Assembly (NCBI GenBank): GCA_018902385.1
Contig: JABSSW010000007.1
Coordinates: forward strand, 496,001 to 560,000
Source: Physcia stellaris
Lineage: Eukaryota; Ascomycota; Lecanoromycetes; Caliciales; Physciaceae
Direction of reading: 5' to 3'
DNA length: 64,000 bases
This document shows positions 1-10,694 of this stretch, piece after piece. The notes beneath the pieces are model-generated. The model did no database searches. It was not told where the DNA came from and saw only the letters and a list, made by a program, of their open reading frames with translations. A program made the position numbers and the translations under genes. How positions within the stretch are numbered: position 1 is the first letter of the stretch; each line of letters starts with the position of its first letter.

Positions 1-947
1 GAGTCTCCCCAAACCCACGCCGTCGACATCAATCGACGGTCCGCAACGGGAGGGGAAACTGTCCCACTCCCGGCGCCATGGCTTCTCCGTCTGTGGCGAT
101 GAGGTGAGTTGAGAATTCACTGGTCGATGCTCCATGCGCCTGGTGGATCCAACATCCGGGGACATTGCCCATCTGCAAGCCATGGATTGACGACGACGAT
201 CAACATCAAATCATATGGGACACTTGCGTCAGGGAATCGGAAAGTCTTTCGGGAGTGGGGTAGACTCATGAACGTCGTGCCGACGTTGCCCATAGCAGTA
301 TCGGAAACGTTTCAGGCCTTTGTGTAACGACGAGGCCGAGGACAATGGAATGGGTAGAATCGGACAGTCGTTGAGATCAACACCCAAGGTTGCAATAAGG
401 TTGCATGGAGGAGCGAGTTTTGGGGTCGAGGCACCGTTTCACAAATCTTCATCTCGCTCTTTCCTCTGGCACCGAGTCCAGCAGCTTGAATGCAGGCAGG
501 GTTGACTCGCCATACACCTGCATCCTCGTACACGTGCCCCTCGATACTCCAGAGGGTAAAACCGATTTCCCCATTGCTGCTGTGTAATTTGTGGTCGACT
601 CTGTGTTTCAAGCTTGCATATGTCGCCATGAATATCTACTTTTATTACACAGTATCAGATTCGAAACACTCGCCACGCTGCCATCCCAGCAGCGCCGCCC
701 CCAGACGAGAGTCGCACTATATAAAGGAGGCTATAGTCGGACTATTATCACCCTTCTGCTCCTTTCCCCCATCGCTGCGTGCGCCCTGTGCTTGTGAAAG
801 TATCGTCCATGTACATGGCCTGAGATCAGGTGGTTATCTACCAGTCTGAGGTTATGAACATTCCTTGCAATCTTTGCCGCCCACCGCCCGTCGTCTAGAT
901 CTCATGCCCTACCTCGCCTAGCTACGCCAACCATAACGGCTCATCCA
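1..947. other. Gene-free stretch downstream of TUP1
   Basis: No open frame here resembles a known protein. The longest frames are about 105-119 codons and overlap on both strands, as expected by chance. It probably holds the 3' untranslated region of the TUP1-like gene and intergenic DNA running out of the window. Confidence 0.5.
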
Positions 948-3300
948 CTAGATGTATTTGTACCTAGGGGAAGCTGATCAGCACGTGCACGGCAAAGCTG
1001 TCTGTAGTGGGATACTCACTTCCAAATTCTGGCACGCATATCACCGCTGCCGGTTGCAAAGAGTTCCCCAGTGGGACAAGGAGCTACCGAGATGACTGAA
1101 GCATAGCACATTAGTGGTTACAAGGATATTCGAGATTCCGCTGACACTGACCGGAGTTTTTATGTCCTTGAAGCATGAGGTGGCAATCGCCTGTGACAGG
1201 CTGCCAGAATTGAACGCCCCTGTCTTTGGATCCGCTCAACACCCACTTGCCATCCGGTGTGAGTGCAACGCTGAGAACAAAGTCCTTCCGACACAGATTA
1301 GTATCGCGATGAGTGTCCTAATTTGCGCCAACCTACCTTGTGGCCCTCAAACGTGCGAATGCATCGTCCTCCCCTTCCTCCAGAGTTGCCCATCATGCCA
1401 TGCCCTGAGCCTAATTCCCACATTTTGATGGTTTTGTCCAGACTTCCACTGACTAATGATCGGCCATCCGGAGCAAATGCAACAGAATACACGCTGTCTT
1501 TGTGACCTTCAAGTTGCCCATCCAGTCTCTCGACTAGCATGCCGTTACGCGTGTCCCACACACGCACACTCTTGTCCAGCGATCCGGCTGCTACAAAGTC
1601 ACCGTTGGGAGACATTGCGACAGTCGTCACACCATCTTCAATGACCAGGTTGAGAATCTCTCGGCCACTGTCGAGATCCCATACACGAACAGTACGATCG
1701 CCGCTACCAGAAGCGATATGCTTTCCGTTACGAGCGAAGTCAAGAGAATAGATATCCTGCTCATGTCCTGTGAATGTGTGCCGAATAGTGCGTGCCTCGA
1801 TATCCCAGACCTGTTTAACGTCAATCGGTCAACTCGGAGAATGCAAAATCCCTTCTTGGTCATGCTTACCCTAATCTGCTTGTCTTCAGCGCCGGTAGCA
1901 AGATACTTGCCGTCAGGACTAAAGCACACACTACGGATGTATAGATCTCCATCTTTGTCAACAGTCTCATCCTGGAGCTTGGTGATTTGACGGCCGGTCG
2001 AGACTTCAAAGATCTGGGCTGAGCGGTTGCATCCAGTCGCCACATACCGTCCATCAAGACTGAACCTGACGCAACATACTACGCTTTCATGATGAAGCGT
2101 GTGCATTATGTCCACATCTAGGACTCGGCGAATGCGAGGGTTGAAGACTGCGAACCAATCTTGGGCCTCGTGCTTTTGATGCGGAGGTAGAGTATCAGGG
2201 TCAAGGTCGGCCAATACGTTCCCAACGTCTGGGACTGACATTTGCTGGTGAGGAGGAGTTTGTCTCCCTAGACCACGAGGTGACCCTCTTTCAGGATATG
2301 CTATGGGCTGAGGCTGCTGTGGAGTTGCCGGTCCCGGCCCTGGAGGACCGGGTGGACCACGAGGGTTGCGACCTTTGCCGGGGCCAGGGGAGGCAATGAC
2401 CTGCGAATTTTGCCCTCCATAGCCTGATGAAACGAAGTCAGCCCTTAACCTTACGGACGAGTAATTGCTCTGCACTTCGGGCCACAAGCAGCTATGCACC
2501 AGATAGGGGAGATTTACCGTTGACGGGTCCACCTGGATAATTCTGGAATGGAGGTTGATGCAATCCTGGAGGTGGTTGGGGCATTTGATTCTGTGGAGGC
2601 CCCTGTTGCTGTTGTTCTTGTGAGAGTGGGACCAGACCTGGATTACCCTGACCAGGCGGATTTGCCATTATGCCACCGAAAAGATTGCTTGGGCCGTGAC
2701 CGATTGACGGGGGCTGATTCTGTGAGGGTCCACCATGTGGAGGTAGGCCACTGACACTCACGTGAGAGGGAGGACCACCGCGAGCTTCTAGCTCATGGCG
2801 CAAGCGATTAATATCGTCTTCATACCTGCATGCTAGCTTAGTGTCTTCTCTTCTTCTCAAAGTCTATTCGTGACCCTCTACCTCTGCTTCATATTGAGTT
2901 GAGCTTGTTCGAGGTTAAAAACCTTTTGCCTGACCATTTCCATTTCCTGCATCTGTTGCGCCACTATAGATTCGAAATGCCCTGTCAGCGTCTTTCTTAT
3001 GTCCTCAAAATTCATCCTGTCAAATCTGTTGACTGCTGCACAAGGTGGACATTTTATATGATAGAGGGGAAACCGAGCTTGCTGCTGCAGTATGTAGAGA
3101 AGTAACAAAGACACGGACGGGTGCATATTACAAAACCGTTGGGCAAATATGCTGGGGGTGCTAGCAAACTTACTGTTTCGCTCGTAATCCTCACTTTTGT
3201 TTTGCTGGCCTTCAAATTCCGCTCGAATTTGATCAAGCAGCTCGGTCAGACGACCGTTGGGCAGAGGAGCGGGGACCATCCCCCTGTGCGCATTGTACAT
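948..3300 (-). CDS. TUP1: TUP1-type general transcriptional corepressor (WD40)
   Basis: Eight exons read on the minus strand: 3300-3174, 3032-2882, 2825-2518, 2423-1870, 1810-1337, 1284-1152, 1095-1020 and 963-948. They sum to 1839 bp (612 aa). The N-terminus carries the Tup_N tetramerisation helix ([10 protein letters not shown], then [14 protein letters not shown]). A Pro/Gln-rich linker of about 180 residues follows. From about residue 300 a seven-bladed WD40 propeller begins, with repeats such as [20 protein letters not shown] and [10 protein letters not shown]. In fungi TUP1 works with SSN6/Cyc8 in the nucleus to repress glucose-, mating- and development-regulated genes. The start is the first ATG of the open frame; a TTG nine bases upstream is not used. 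The last coding exon is only 16 nt and ends WKYKYI. The acceptor of intron 1 is a CAGCAG tandem, so two isoforms differing by one codon are possible. Length and domain order match the family. Confidence 0.93.
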
Positions 3301-4300
3301 CTTGACCAAACTGTGACTTGGTCTTCACGGCGTGATCTTGTTACTCCAGGTCGGACGAATCCCCAATCCCGACACTCGAGTACAGAAATGAGTGGTGAGA
3401 GGTCGGTGGAGGACGCGGTATTTTGTCAAGTAATGAAATAGGCATGCGCTGGTGGCGCCGGGTGTGGATTCTCTCACCCGTCAGCCCAGGTGGCTCGTGT
3501 GGTAAGATTATGGTGGTTTGCGCCTAGGAGCTGGCGAAGTGGTGAGGATCGAGGTAGGTTCAGGATTGCCTCGCCTGCGCGGAACGAGTCGGGGGTGAAG
3601 GATGGAGTTGGCAGTGGTCGCAGTGGGTGCTGGTGCTTGTTTCAGAGGCAGCCTTGCAATGGGCGTGGATCGCTTTAAGCACAACGGTTAGCCGTAGTTT
3701 CAAGTCGCAATCAGATCTCGCGAAACACACATGCGTCAGATGAGGCTTAATATCGGAGAATTGGCACAACGGCGGATTCGGTGCGATTTGGTCGACCTTT
3801 TGGCCTGAAGAGACAAACGGGGTGACGGGGCAAGAGAATTGGAGGAGTCGAACTCTCTCTCTGCGAGGCACATCACACGCTTTGCCGGTTCGGGACCTTG
3901 GATATTATACTCTCACTAGTGCACGGGAGACGCACAGACGTGTGGCTATTAAAAATCAAAAGGGATAGCTCGCGTGGGGCTTTTTCGGCATGCGGGGATA
4001 TATTAACGGAGATGCGTGTAGATTACTTGAACCACAATGATTGTTGCGGTACGTAGGAGATACGATTGGCATCTCCCTGCGTCTGCCCCCGTTCTTCAAC
4101 ACCTATTGATCCGTGAACGCTCGATGCTCTGACATCATCTGTCGCTCGCTTGGCCCTAGGATATCCGCCTCGGTATTGGCGAGCAGTGATGCAAGGGTTC
4201 ATCCCATTTTTTTTGGCATCATAGATTATCTTATCTCGGTGCAAATCTTGTCAAAACCCCAATTCACTTCAAGTGACCGTAAATGAAATGACTCTCGGCC
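3301..4300. other. Intergenic region upstream of TUP1
   Basis: About 1 kb between the TUP1 start and the 3' end of the carrier gene, both on the minus strand. It should contain the TUP1 promoter and leader. No reading frame or RNA gene is supported. Confidence 0.5.
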
Positions 4301-5333
4301 TCATCCAGCCAAGAAGCCCCTTGACATCGCCATCTTCAGCTTCTCGGCCACCAGAAAGGTGACCCAGACGCTTGGCAGTACCCGTACGAGCCCGGGTCCC
4401 ATTCCCTTATAGAAGCCCCTGAACCCTTCTTTTCGCCGTATCTGCCTCACAACATCCCTAATACCTTTGTACTCGGTGCCTGCATCGTAGGTCTGTAGGC
4501 GTGACCTGACGACTTGGTACGGATACGTCGCGCTGGCAGCGATGATCTTGCCAATCGTGCTCATGATCAGAGTATCCATGGTGGTTGCATCTGCCCCGTG
4601 TTTCCTACCTGCTCGCCAGCTTTTGAGGGGCTCGTAGACTGCAAAGTAGACTGCGCCGTGTGAGACGCCGATGAGAGAGGGAACCAAGCCACGGTAAAAG
4701 CCTGGAAGGCCTTCCGATCGAAGGATTTGTCGCATACCGTCGAGAACGGATGTGTAAGCGCCCGGATACTTTGAGGAAGTGGATAACATGCGTGTCTTGA
4801 TGACCCAAATAGGGTTCGTACATAGATTTGTTAGTATCCCTGGTGAAGGCGGATCAGCCTGTGTTTGGCTTATTGAGGTTGGCGCAAAGTCTTACCAGCG
4901 GCGCCAGAGGCAAGAAAGTGGTCATAATATGACAACTGTTTGTCCGATCCGTAGTAAAGTCGGAGGGCGTCTTGCGCCTTCCCATACCACAAGAAGAACA
5001 CGCCCCAGCCTACGGCGTTGCCAATGACGTTGGGTGTGAAGCCGCGATAGAGGCCTCTGATCGTGCCATCTCGTCGAACAATGTCGCGAGCTATGCGAAT
5101 TGAGCTGCCAACTTGATTTGAGGAGGAACGATCGACTGTGGAATAGTCATCAGTATGCGACTATAAATATGAGAATATCTGTAGGTGACATCGTCGAGCC
5201 TCAGGTGGGGTTTACTCTGCAAGCGAGTCTTTACAACATCTAAAGGATGCCCGACAAGGGTAGACGCGATCCCCGCAAAGAAGCCTGCAATGGTGTCGAT
5301 GAGCGGCTTTGGGAGGGTTTTGATGTCGGTCAT
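4301..5333 (-). CDS. FLX1: Mitochondrial carrier, FAD/folate type (FLX1/SLC25A32-like)
   Basis: Three exons, 5333-5216, 5135-4896 and 4839-4301, total 897 bp (298 aa), the normal size for a mitochondrial solute carrier. Three repeats carry the carrier signature: GHPLDVVKTRLQ in repeat 1, TNPIWVIKTRML in repeat 2 and TYPYQVVRSRLQ in repeat 3. Repeat 2 and the third-repeat helix text (GLVPSLIGVSHGAVYFAVYE) resemble the yeast FAD carrier Flx1 and human folate/FAD carrier SLC25A32 more than the NAD or pyrimidine nucleotide carriers. Six membrane helices in the inner mitochondrial membrane are expected. The gene lies tail-to-head with TUP1 and head-to-head with URM1, sharing about 1 kb of upstream DNA. 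The family is certain; the substrate (FAD versus folate) is inferred from resemblance only. Confidence 0.85.
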
Positions 5334-6326
5334 AGTGAAAGAGTGACATTGGCGGAGCCGTGCAGGCTTGTTTACTTGGAAACGGCATGAGGGGTGATGT
5401 CACTAAAGCACTACCGGTAGTCGATATCATTCTGGGCACAATTGAGGAGGTGAATGTCAAATTGTTGTGCGTCTTCCTTCCCTTGATTATCTAGTATTCG
5501 CAGCACTACTTGAGTTTGTCTACCAAAATTGTTGCACCCCAACGCCTCGTCCATGCAATAAATACTGTACAGTTGATTACTTGTGGTCGTCCTGGCCTGA
5601 AAGACTGTGATCGTCAAGGGTAAAGGGTTCAAGGATTATCATCCTGTCGAGGAGGTGCTTGAATATTGGTCCGTCGTGAAAGCCTCCATAGTAGACGACT
5701 CTTCATTTGCCTTAAGCCAATGGCGAGATAAGTCTTGCGCTTGTCAGTAAAACCCTTTCTGCATGGAGCTACTGATCTTTCTACCGGATGAATGCGGGTT
5801 TCGGATCGCTCCTTGTATAGCCTGTGAAGTTTTAGGGAAAACACGGTGGTCGTGGTCTCTGCGCGAACGAACCAAGATATATGATCAGTGGGAGGTAGCC
5901 ACTATTTGTCAGCATGAGAGTCTGGAGCTTCCTGGGCCTGAGAGTTGTACTAATGAATCGCGACCCGTGAGACGTCAATGACTTTCGTTATTCTCTCCTA
6001 TGCTTGGGTCAGAGAAACAACTCCTATAGTGTGTTCTGGTCATCGTGGTACCTTTGTATCCTCTGATAGCTGGAAAGGCATGACGAGAGACCGCAATGTT
6101 GATCTGTTGGTGAAAGGTTATGTATTCAAGCGAGAGATGGCCAATTAATAGTTCGAACTCACCGTTTTTCAAGTATCTTTATCGTACATGGCAGGTTTTA
6201 GAGCTTTACATAGCTTCAACCCTTACCCTACTTGATATACGATCGGCACATGCACAATTCTAAAGTCAACCGAGTCGAATTTATATCAAGACCGCCCTTG
6301 AAATTGCAACAGCATTATTTTGAGTG
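5334..6326. other. Divergent intergenic region, carrier / URM1
   Basis: About 1 kb between two divergent starts. Only short overlapping frames of 60-75 codons occur, none protein-like. It presumably holds both promoters. Confidence 0.5.
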
Positions 6327-6747
6327 ATGGCTGAGCACGAGATTCCTATTGTTGTAGATTTCTTGTATGTTTAATCCCACGATGAAACCTCCTAGACGAC
6401 GATAGCTGAAATGAGTAGTGGAGGCCTTGAATCGCTCTTCTCGAATCAGAAACAACTCAAGCTTGCCTTGCCTGCCAAAGACGAAGCAGGCCGGCCAGCG
6501 AATATGGATTTCCTCATTCGCCAATTACATCAAAAGTATTTGCGCGGGCGGAAGGATTTCTTCATCGTTGACGATGCAGTGTTTGTATTTCTAGCTAATG
6601 GAGCTGTACAACCTATTGATCATGTCTAGGCGACCTGGCATTCTTGTGCTAATAAATGATGCCGACTGGGAGCTCGAGGGCGAAGGCAAATATGAACTCC
6701 AGAAAGACGATAACGTCCTGTTCGTGTCTACTCTCCACGGAGGGTGA
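6327..6747 (+). CDS. URM1: Ubiquitin-related modifier 1 (URM1)
   Basis: Three short exons, 6327-6364, 6416-6580 and 6630-6747, sum to 321 bp (106 aa), exactly the family size. Conserved text is [11 protein letters not shown] near the start, [17 protein letters not shown] in the middle and [16 protein letters not shown] before the end. The protein finishes VSTLHGG, leaving the C-terminal diglycine that Uba4 activates. URM1 is the sulfur carrier for 2-thiolation of the wobble uridine in tRNA-Lys, -Glu and -Gln, and is also conjugated to proteins under oxidative stress. The first exon contributes only 12 codons and a split one, so no single frame shows the whole protein. The exon 1-2 join gives VVDFFSGG, one Phe more than most relatives, so that junction is the least certain point. 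The gene is convergent with the kinase gene 129 bp downstream. Confidence 0.93.
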
Positions 6748-6876
6748 TGTCCTTGCAAACTCGATATTCTATTTCTGCAGGACGCTTCCCAGATCACTAG
6801 CACATACGCCAACAGCAGAGATAAAATTTACCCTCTGAATCCTATTTGATGCAGCGATAAAAAGCCATTGTGGCCT

Positions 6877-8954
6877 TCAGTCACGAAGGGCTCTTTCGAC
6901 CAACAACATTGAACCTACCCCTGGCTCCGCGGGTGTCTGACCGCCATCTCGAGGTGAACTGCGAGGCGAGTTTGGCCGCAACTGTGGTGTACCTAATCCT
7001 AGTGGCGTGACTGCACCGCTATTTGGTACACTTGGTGGCACTGGGATCTGGATGTCTTCAGGCGAGGGAGCAATTGTCTCGCCTGGTAGATCCGGTATCG
7101 ATATCCGAGTTGCTTCGTTCTGGTAACTTGCCGGAATGATTTCAACGATCTCATTACGAGGGAAAGATAACCCAGGAATGTCCGTAGCATTACAAGCCAT
7201 GAGGTACCCATACAGTACTCGAAGCACACTTTCATGTGCAATGATCAACAAATCGTTCTGCTCGCGTTCAAGTTCCAGTATGACCGGCTCCAGTCGAACG
7301 GCGAGATCGTGGTACGACTGCAATTCAATGAGCAATGCTCGATGATAAAGAAGAGAGACCGCACCTCTGCCCGTGGATATCGATGATGGTAAGGGTCAGC
7401 TTCGTGCTTGGCCACTTCTTCTGGATACTCCATCCTGATCCGCCTCTCCGACATCTTTTCGCAGACGCCTGGATTCAGCTGGCTCATCTGAGATCTCTGA
7501 CGTACTCGATAACCGAGTTCGAAAAGATATCGTGATGTTTCAACGGTTCTACGCCGAGTCGAAGTCCAAACCGTAAGACGCTTGAGCGGCACATCAGGTC
7601 CACCATCGATAAGAGCCTGTCTCTCGGCATCTCTATGGCGTATCAAAGCATCTCCCATCTTCTTTGCGTAATCCCTACCTTGCTCTGACAATGTGGCATC
7701 GGCTTTGTACGAATCCTCTTCCCTGGATTTACCGGCCTTCTTAGTGTTAGCAGATTGGCCGATGATCGATTTCCAATTCTGGACAGCGTACCCGAGCGAA
7801 ATATGTGTGCCTCGTCTTGATGTGCAAATTCAGGAGGTAGAAGACAATTCTGTGGGACAAATAGCCGAAAGAGCAATTGTTGACACTCAGTCTTTGCCCA
7901 GCGTTGATCATCTGTGGATGTCGTCAGTCGCAAGTCGCAAGTTAACGGAGCTTTCAATTCACGTTGTGTAAGGGCAGTCAGACCTTAATGTAATTGAGCT
8001 CAGACTCTTCCATGGTTTCAAAGTGTGGGATTTTGGCGCTCATCCTTGCCAGATAATGCTTGATAGCTTCCTCTTCGGACCAGCCAAGGTACTAAAACAT
8101 CTCAGTTGTCGTAATCGAAATGGTGGGGAAGCGGTTACATCAGGCGACGAGATTTTCACACTTCGCACATTTTCTTCAATGATTTTCTCATCGTTACAGG
8201 CTGATTCGATGAAAAGGGTCTTGGAAAGTGCTTGTTAGCCAAGTCTCAGTATCCTTGAAAATCCCCACCTCAATATCCTGCTTTGCGAACTCCTTTGCGA
8301 GGGATCTTCTGCCAGCTGCCGTTGGGTTGACTGCATCATATATGGCGACCTGACCGTTTTCGTTATTCAGAAAATGGTAGATATCCTCTCTGCATTTTTT
8401 GAGTATTTTCTGGCGAAGAAGTACTGAGCTGGCCGAGGCTGGGCACATTTGTATGAGCTATAGCTTCCTCGCGGTAAATCGATGTGGTTCGCATACCATT
8501 CACGAAAAAGTAATCGTCTGGAAGATTCTGCCCCGGCCCAATACTTTCTCTGCGATAGTCGCCCAAGTGAAATACACGCGTTTTGACGCCAAGCCTTCAT
8601 GCTAGAGTCAGACCTCGGGGGCCAACTTTTACATCCTGATGTTGAAATGGCAGGACGTACCATCTGAGGTAGCGTGCCAGGGCAACAGAGATATGGCTGT
8701 AATTGTCCAACGTCAGCAAGCTATGTTTTCCGGCAGGTTGCAGATCTCACCCACGTCTTACCCCTTGCTGGTAGACCAACAGTTGCAATGGCAATTCGAC
8801 CGGAATGAAAAAGCCGGCCGGACTCAGTGCTGTACAGTTGAGCAGGGGCTAACTCTCCAGTGGCGGGCAAGTCGTGAATCGCATCGACAAAAGTGCTGGA
8901 TTTTCTACGGAAACGTGGGGAACTTATGGCAACGTCTGCGGTTCTGTGGGGCAT
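6877..8954 (-). CDS. 6-phosphofructo-2-kinase / (degenerate) fructose-2,6-bisphosphatase
   Basis: Nine exons: 8954-8755, 8696-8661, 8594-8497, 8438-8269, 8219-8139, 8091-7984, 7911-7792, 7736-7365 and 7317-6877. They total 1626 bp (541 aa). The kinase half has the P-loop GLPARGKT (residues 60-67), HLGDYRR, LLRQKILKKCREDIYHF, the Walker-B-like VAIYDAVNPT and IISSPDY-type text. The phosphatase half keeps GVCEKM and the second histidine in IIAHESVLRVLYGYL. However, the RHGE motif that carries the phospho-accepting histidine reads FARAGKS, with Ala272 at the His position, so phosphatase activity should be lost. This resembles yeast Pfk26, where that His is also replaced. The product should make fructose-2,6-bisphosphate, the activator of phosphofructokinase, in the cytosol. 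A Pro/Ser-rich tail of about 70 residues follows. The start at 8954 is the first ATG in frame; a further upstream exon cannot be excluded. Confidence 0.9.
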
Positions 8955-9495
8955 CGTAACAGGCGATCAGCAACAGATACCGATCGTAGGATATCAAAGG
9001 CCGGCTACGGTTCGCAGTGATTGAGTAGATAGAATAGCAGTGAGGCTTACAACAGAGTGTCCATGCTTCGGTGGAGGGCTCGTATGAGCTTAGGAGCGAA
9101 AGGAAAGACAAGATACTTTAGCACTAGAGATTACACTCCACGAAAAAGTGTGCAATCAAGGTAATTCGGGAATGGCTACAAACCTAAGCAACGTCGGCGT
9201 TGGAGGTGCCTCGGGTGCGTGGTGTAAGTGCTTATCGATAGAGAAGGGCGGGCGATAGATGCTAGATACGCAACATGCAAAGCTTAGCCTGCGTCTTAGC
9301 GTCTAACCCAAGCTGTCTCCTAAAAGTTCAAGTACAAGTACGAGTGATACAAGTCGTCATTTTTCATCCATCATCGAGTTCGTCTAGCCCAAACCTACCG
9401 CGACCTCGTACCTCCCTTCCCTCTACAGTCGAGTCCAGGCTCTGAAGGGCGAGGTCGGAAAGACTTCGCGCAGGAAGGCTGCGCGCTGCAACACA
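8955..9495. promoter_or_regulatory. Divergent promoter region, phosphofructo-2-kinase / TOM40
   Basis: 541 bp between two divergent start codons. It should contain both promoters and leaders. No individual site is claimed. Confidence 0.5.
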
Positions 9496-10694
9496 ATGGC
9501 CGACCTCAAGGTCATCCCAGTGGATGCTGTCAGCAGTAACCCCATAATGCAGACGCTGCGGAATGCTTACCTGTCTTTCTCGGAAAGGAGAGATGCACTG
9601 GGACTTTCAAATCCCGGCACTGTGGAAAATGTCGATCGAGAGGTTAAGAAAAATGTCTTTCTCACGAATTTCACCTTCAGTGGGCTCAGAGCGGACTTGA
9701 CCAAACCCTTCAGCATGACGCCCTTGTTCCAAGTTGCGCATGCTTTCTCAATGGGATCGCAAGGTCTGCCGCCATACAATTTCACTGCCATGTACGGAAC
9801 GGACAAGGTATGCCGACTTAGGCCTTCCAAGTGGATCAGCTATGCTAAGTCTTGACATAGGTCTTCATGCAAGGAAACGTTGATAACGATGGACAATTAT
9901 CTGCGCGGACAAACTACAAGTGGAACAACTGGCTTGTTACGAAGGCAGATACCCAGATAGCTCCTGGACCTGGCCCAGCTATGCTCCAGCTCGACAACGA
10001 GATAACTGGGAAAGACTTCTCCGCAGGTCTAAAGGCCGTGAACCCATCGATAATCGAGGGTGGAGTTAGCGGAATCTTCATTGGCAGCTATTTACAGTCT
10101 TTGACGCCGAGCTTAGCCGTCGGGCTCGAGGCTGTTTGGTCCAGAGCTGCACTCAATGCTCCGCCGGAAACTGCAGTGTCATACGTTGCCAAGTACAGAG
10201 GGTTAGACTGGATAGCAAGCGCGCAATTACAGCCGCAAGGTGCTGTGAGTACGTCATATTGGCGGAAATTGACCGACAGAGTCGAGGCTGGGGCCGATCT
10301 CAATCTTCAATTTGCGCCTGGCTCCGGTGGACGAGGAGGTTTGATGGGTGGTGCTATGCGTAAGGAGGGCACGGCCACCTTGGGCGCAAAATACGACTTC
10401 AGAAACTCCACATTCCGGGCGCAAGTTGATAGTACTGGGAAGCTAAGTTGCCTGCTAGAGAAGAGGGTTCTACCGCCTGTGCAATTGACCTTTGCCGGGG
10501 AGATCGATCATTTCAAGGTCAGTGCACACGATTTCTGCGTGTCCAAGATAGCGAGCGTTATGCTGATCTACGTACACGTGCAGCAACAAGCCAAGATCGG
10601 ACTTGCTGTCTCCATAGAGGCTGCCGGCGAGGAGCTAATGCAACAGCAAGAGCAAGCCGGGGGTAACGTAGCACCACCAGCCGTACCGTTTTAA
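9496..10694 (+). CDS. TOM40: Mitochondrial outer membrane import pore TOM40
   Basis: Three exons, 9496-9807, 9861-10517 and 10584-10694, total 1080 bp (359 aa), typical for fungal Tom40. A short N-terminal segment ([18 protein letters not shown]) precedes a Porin_3 beta-barrel. Recognisable family text includes [77 protein letters not shown] and [20 protein letters not shown]-like strands. The protein ends with a Gln-rich tail. Tom40 is the general entry channel for nuclear-encoded mitochondrial proteins. The ATG at 9496 opens [11 protein letters not shown] and is the first ATG of the frame. The gene is intact and is divergent from the kinase gene. Confidence 0.94.

Noticed and set aside
312-629. 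105-codon minus-strand frame downstream of TUP1
   Set aside because: No recognisable domain. It lies beyond the TUP1 stop and is probably untranslated region or intergenic.
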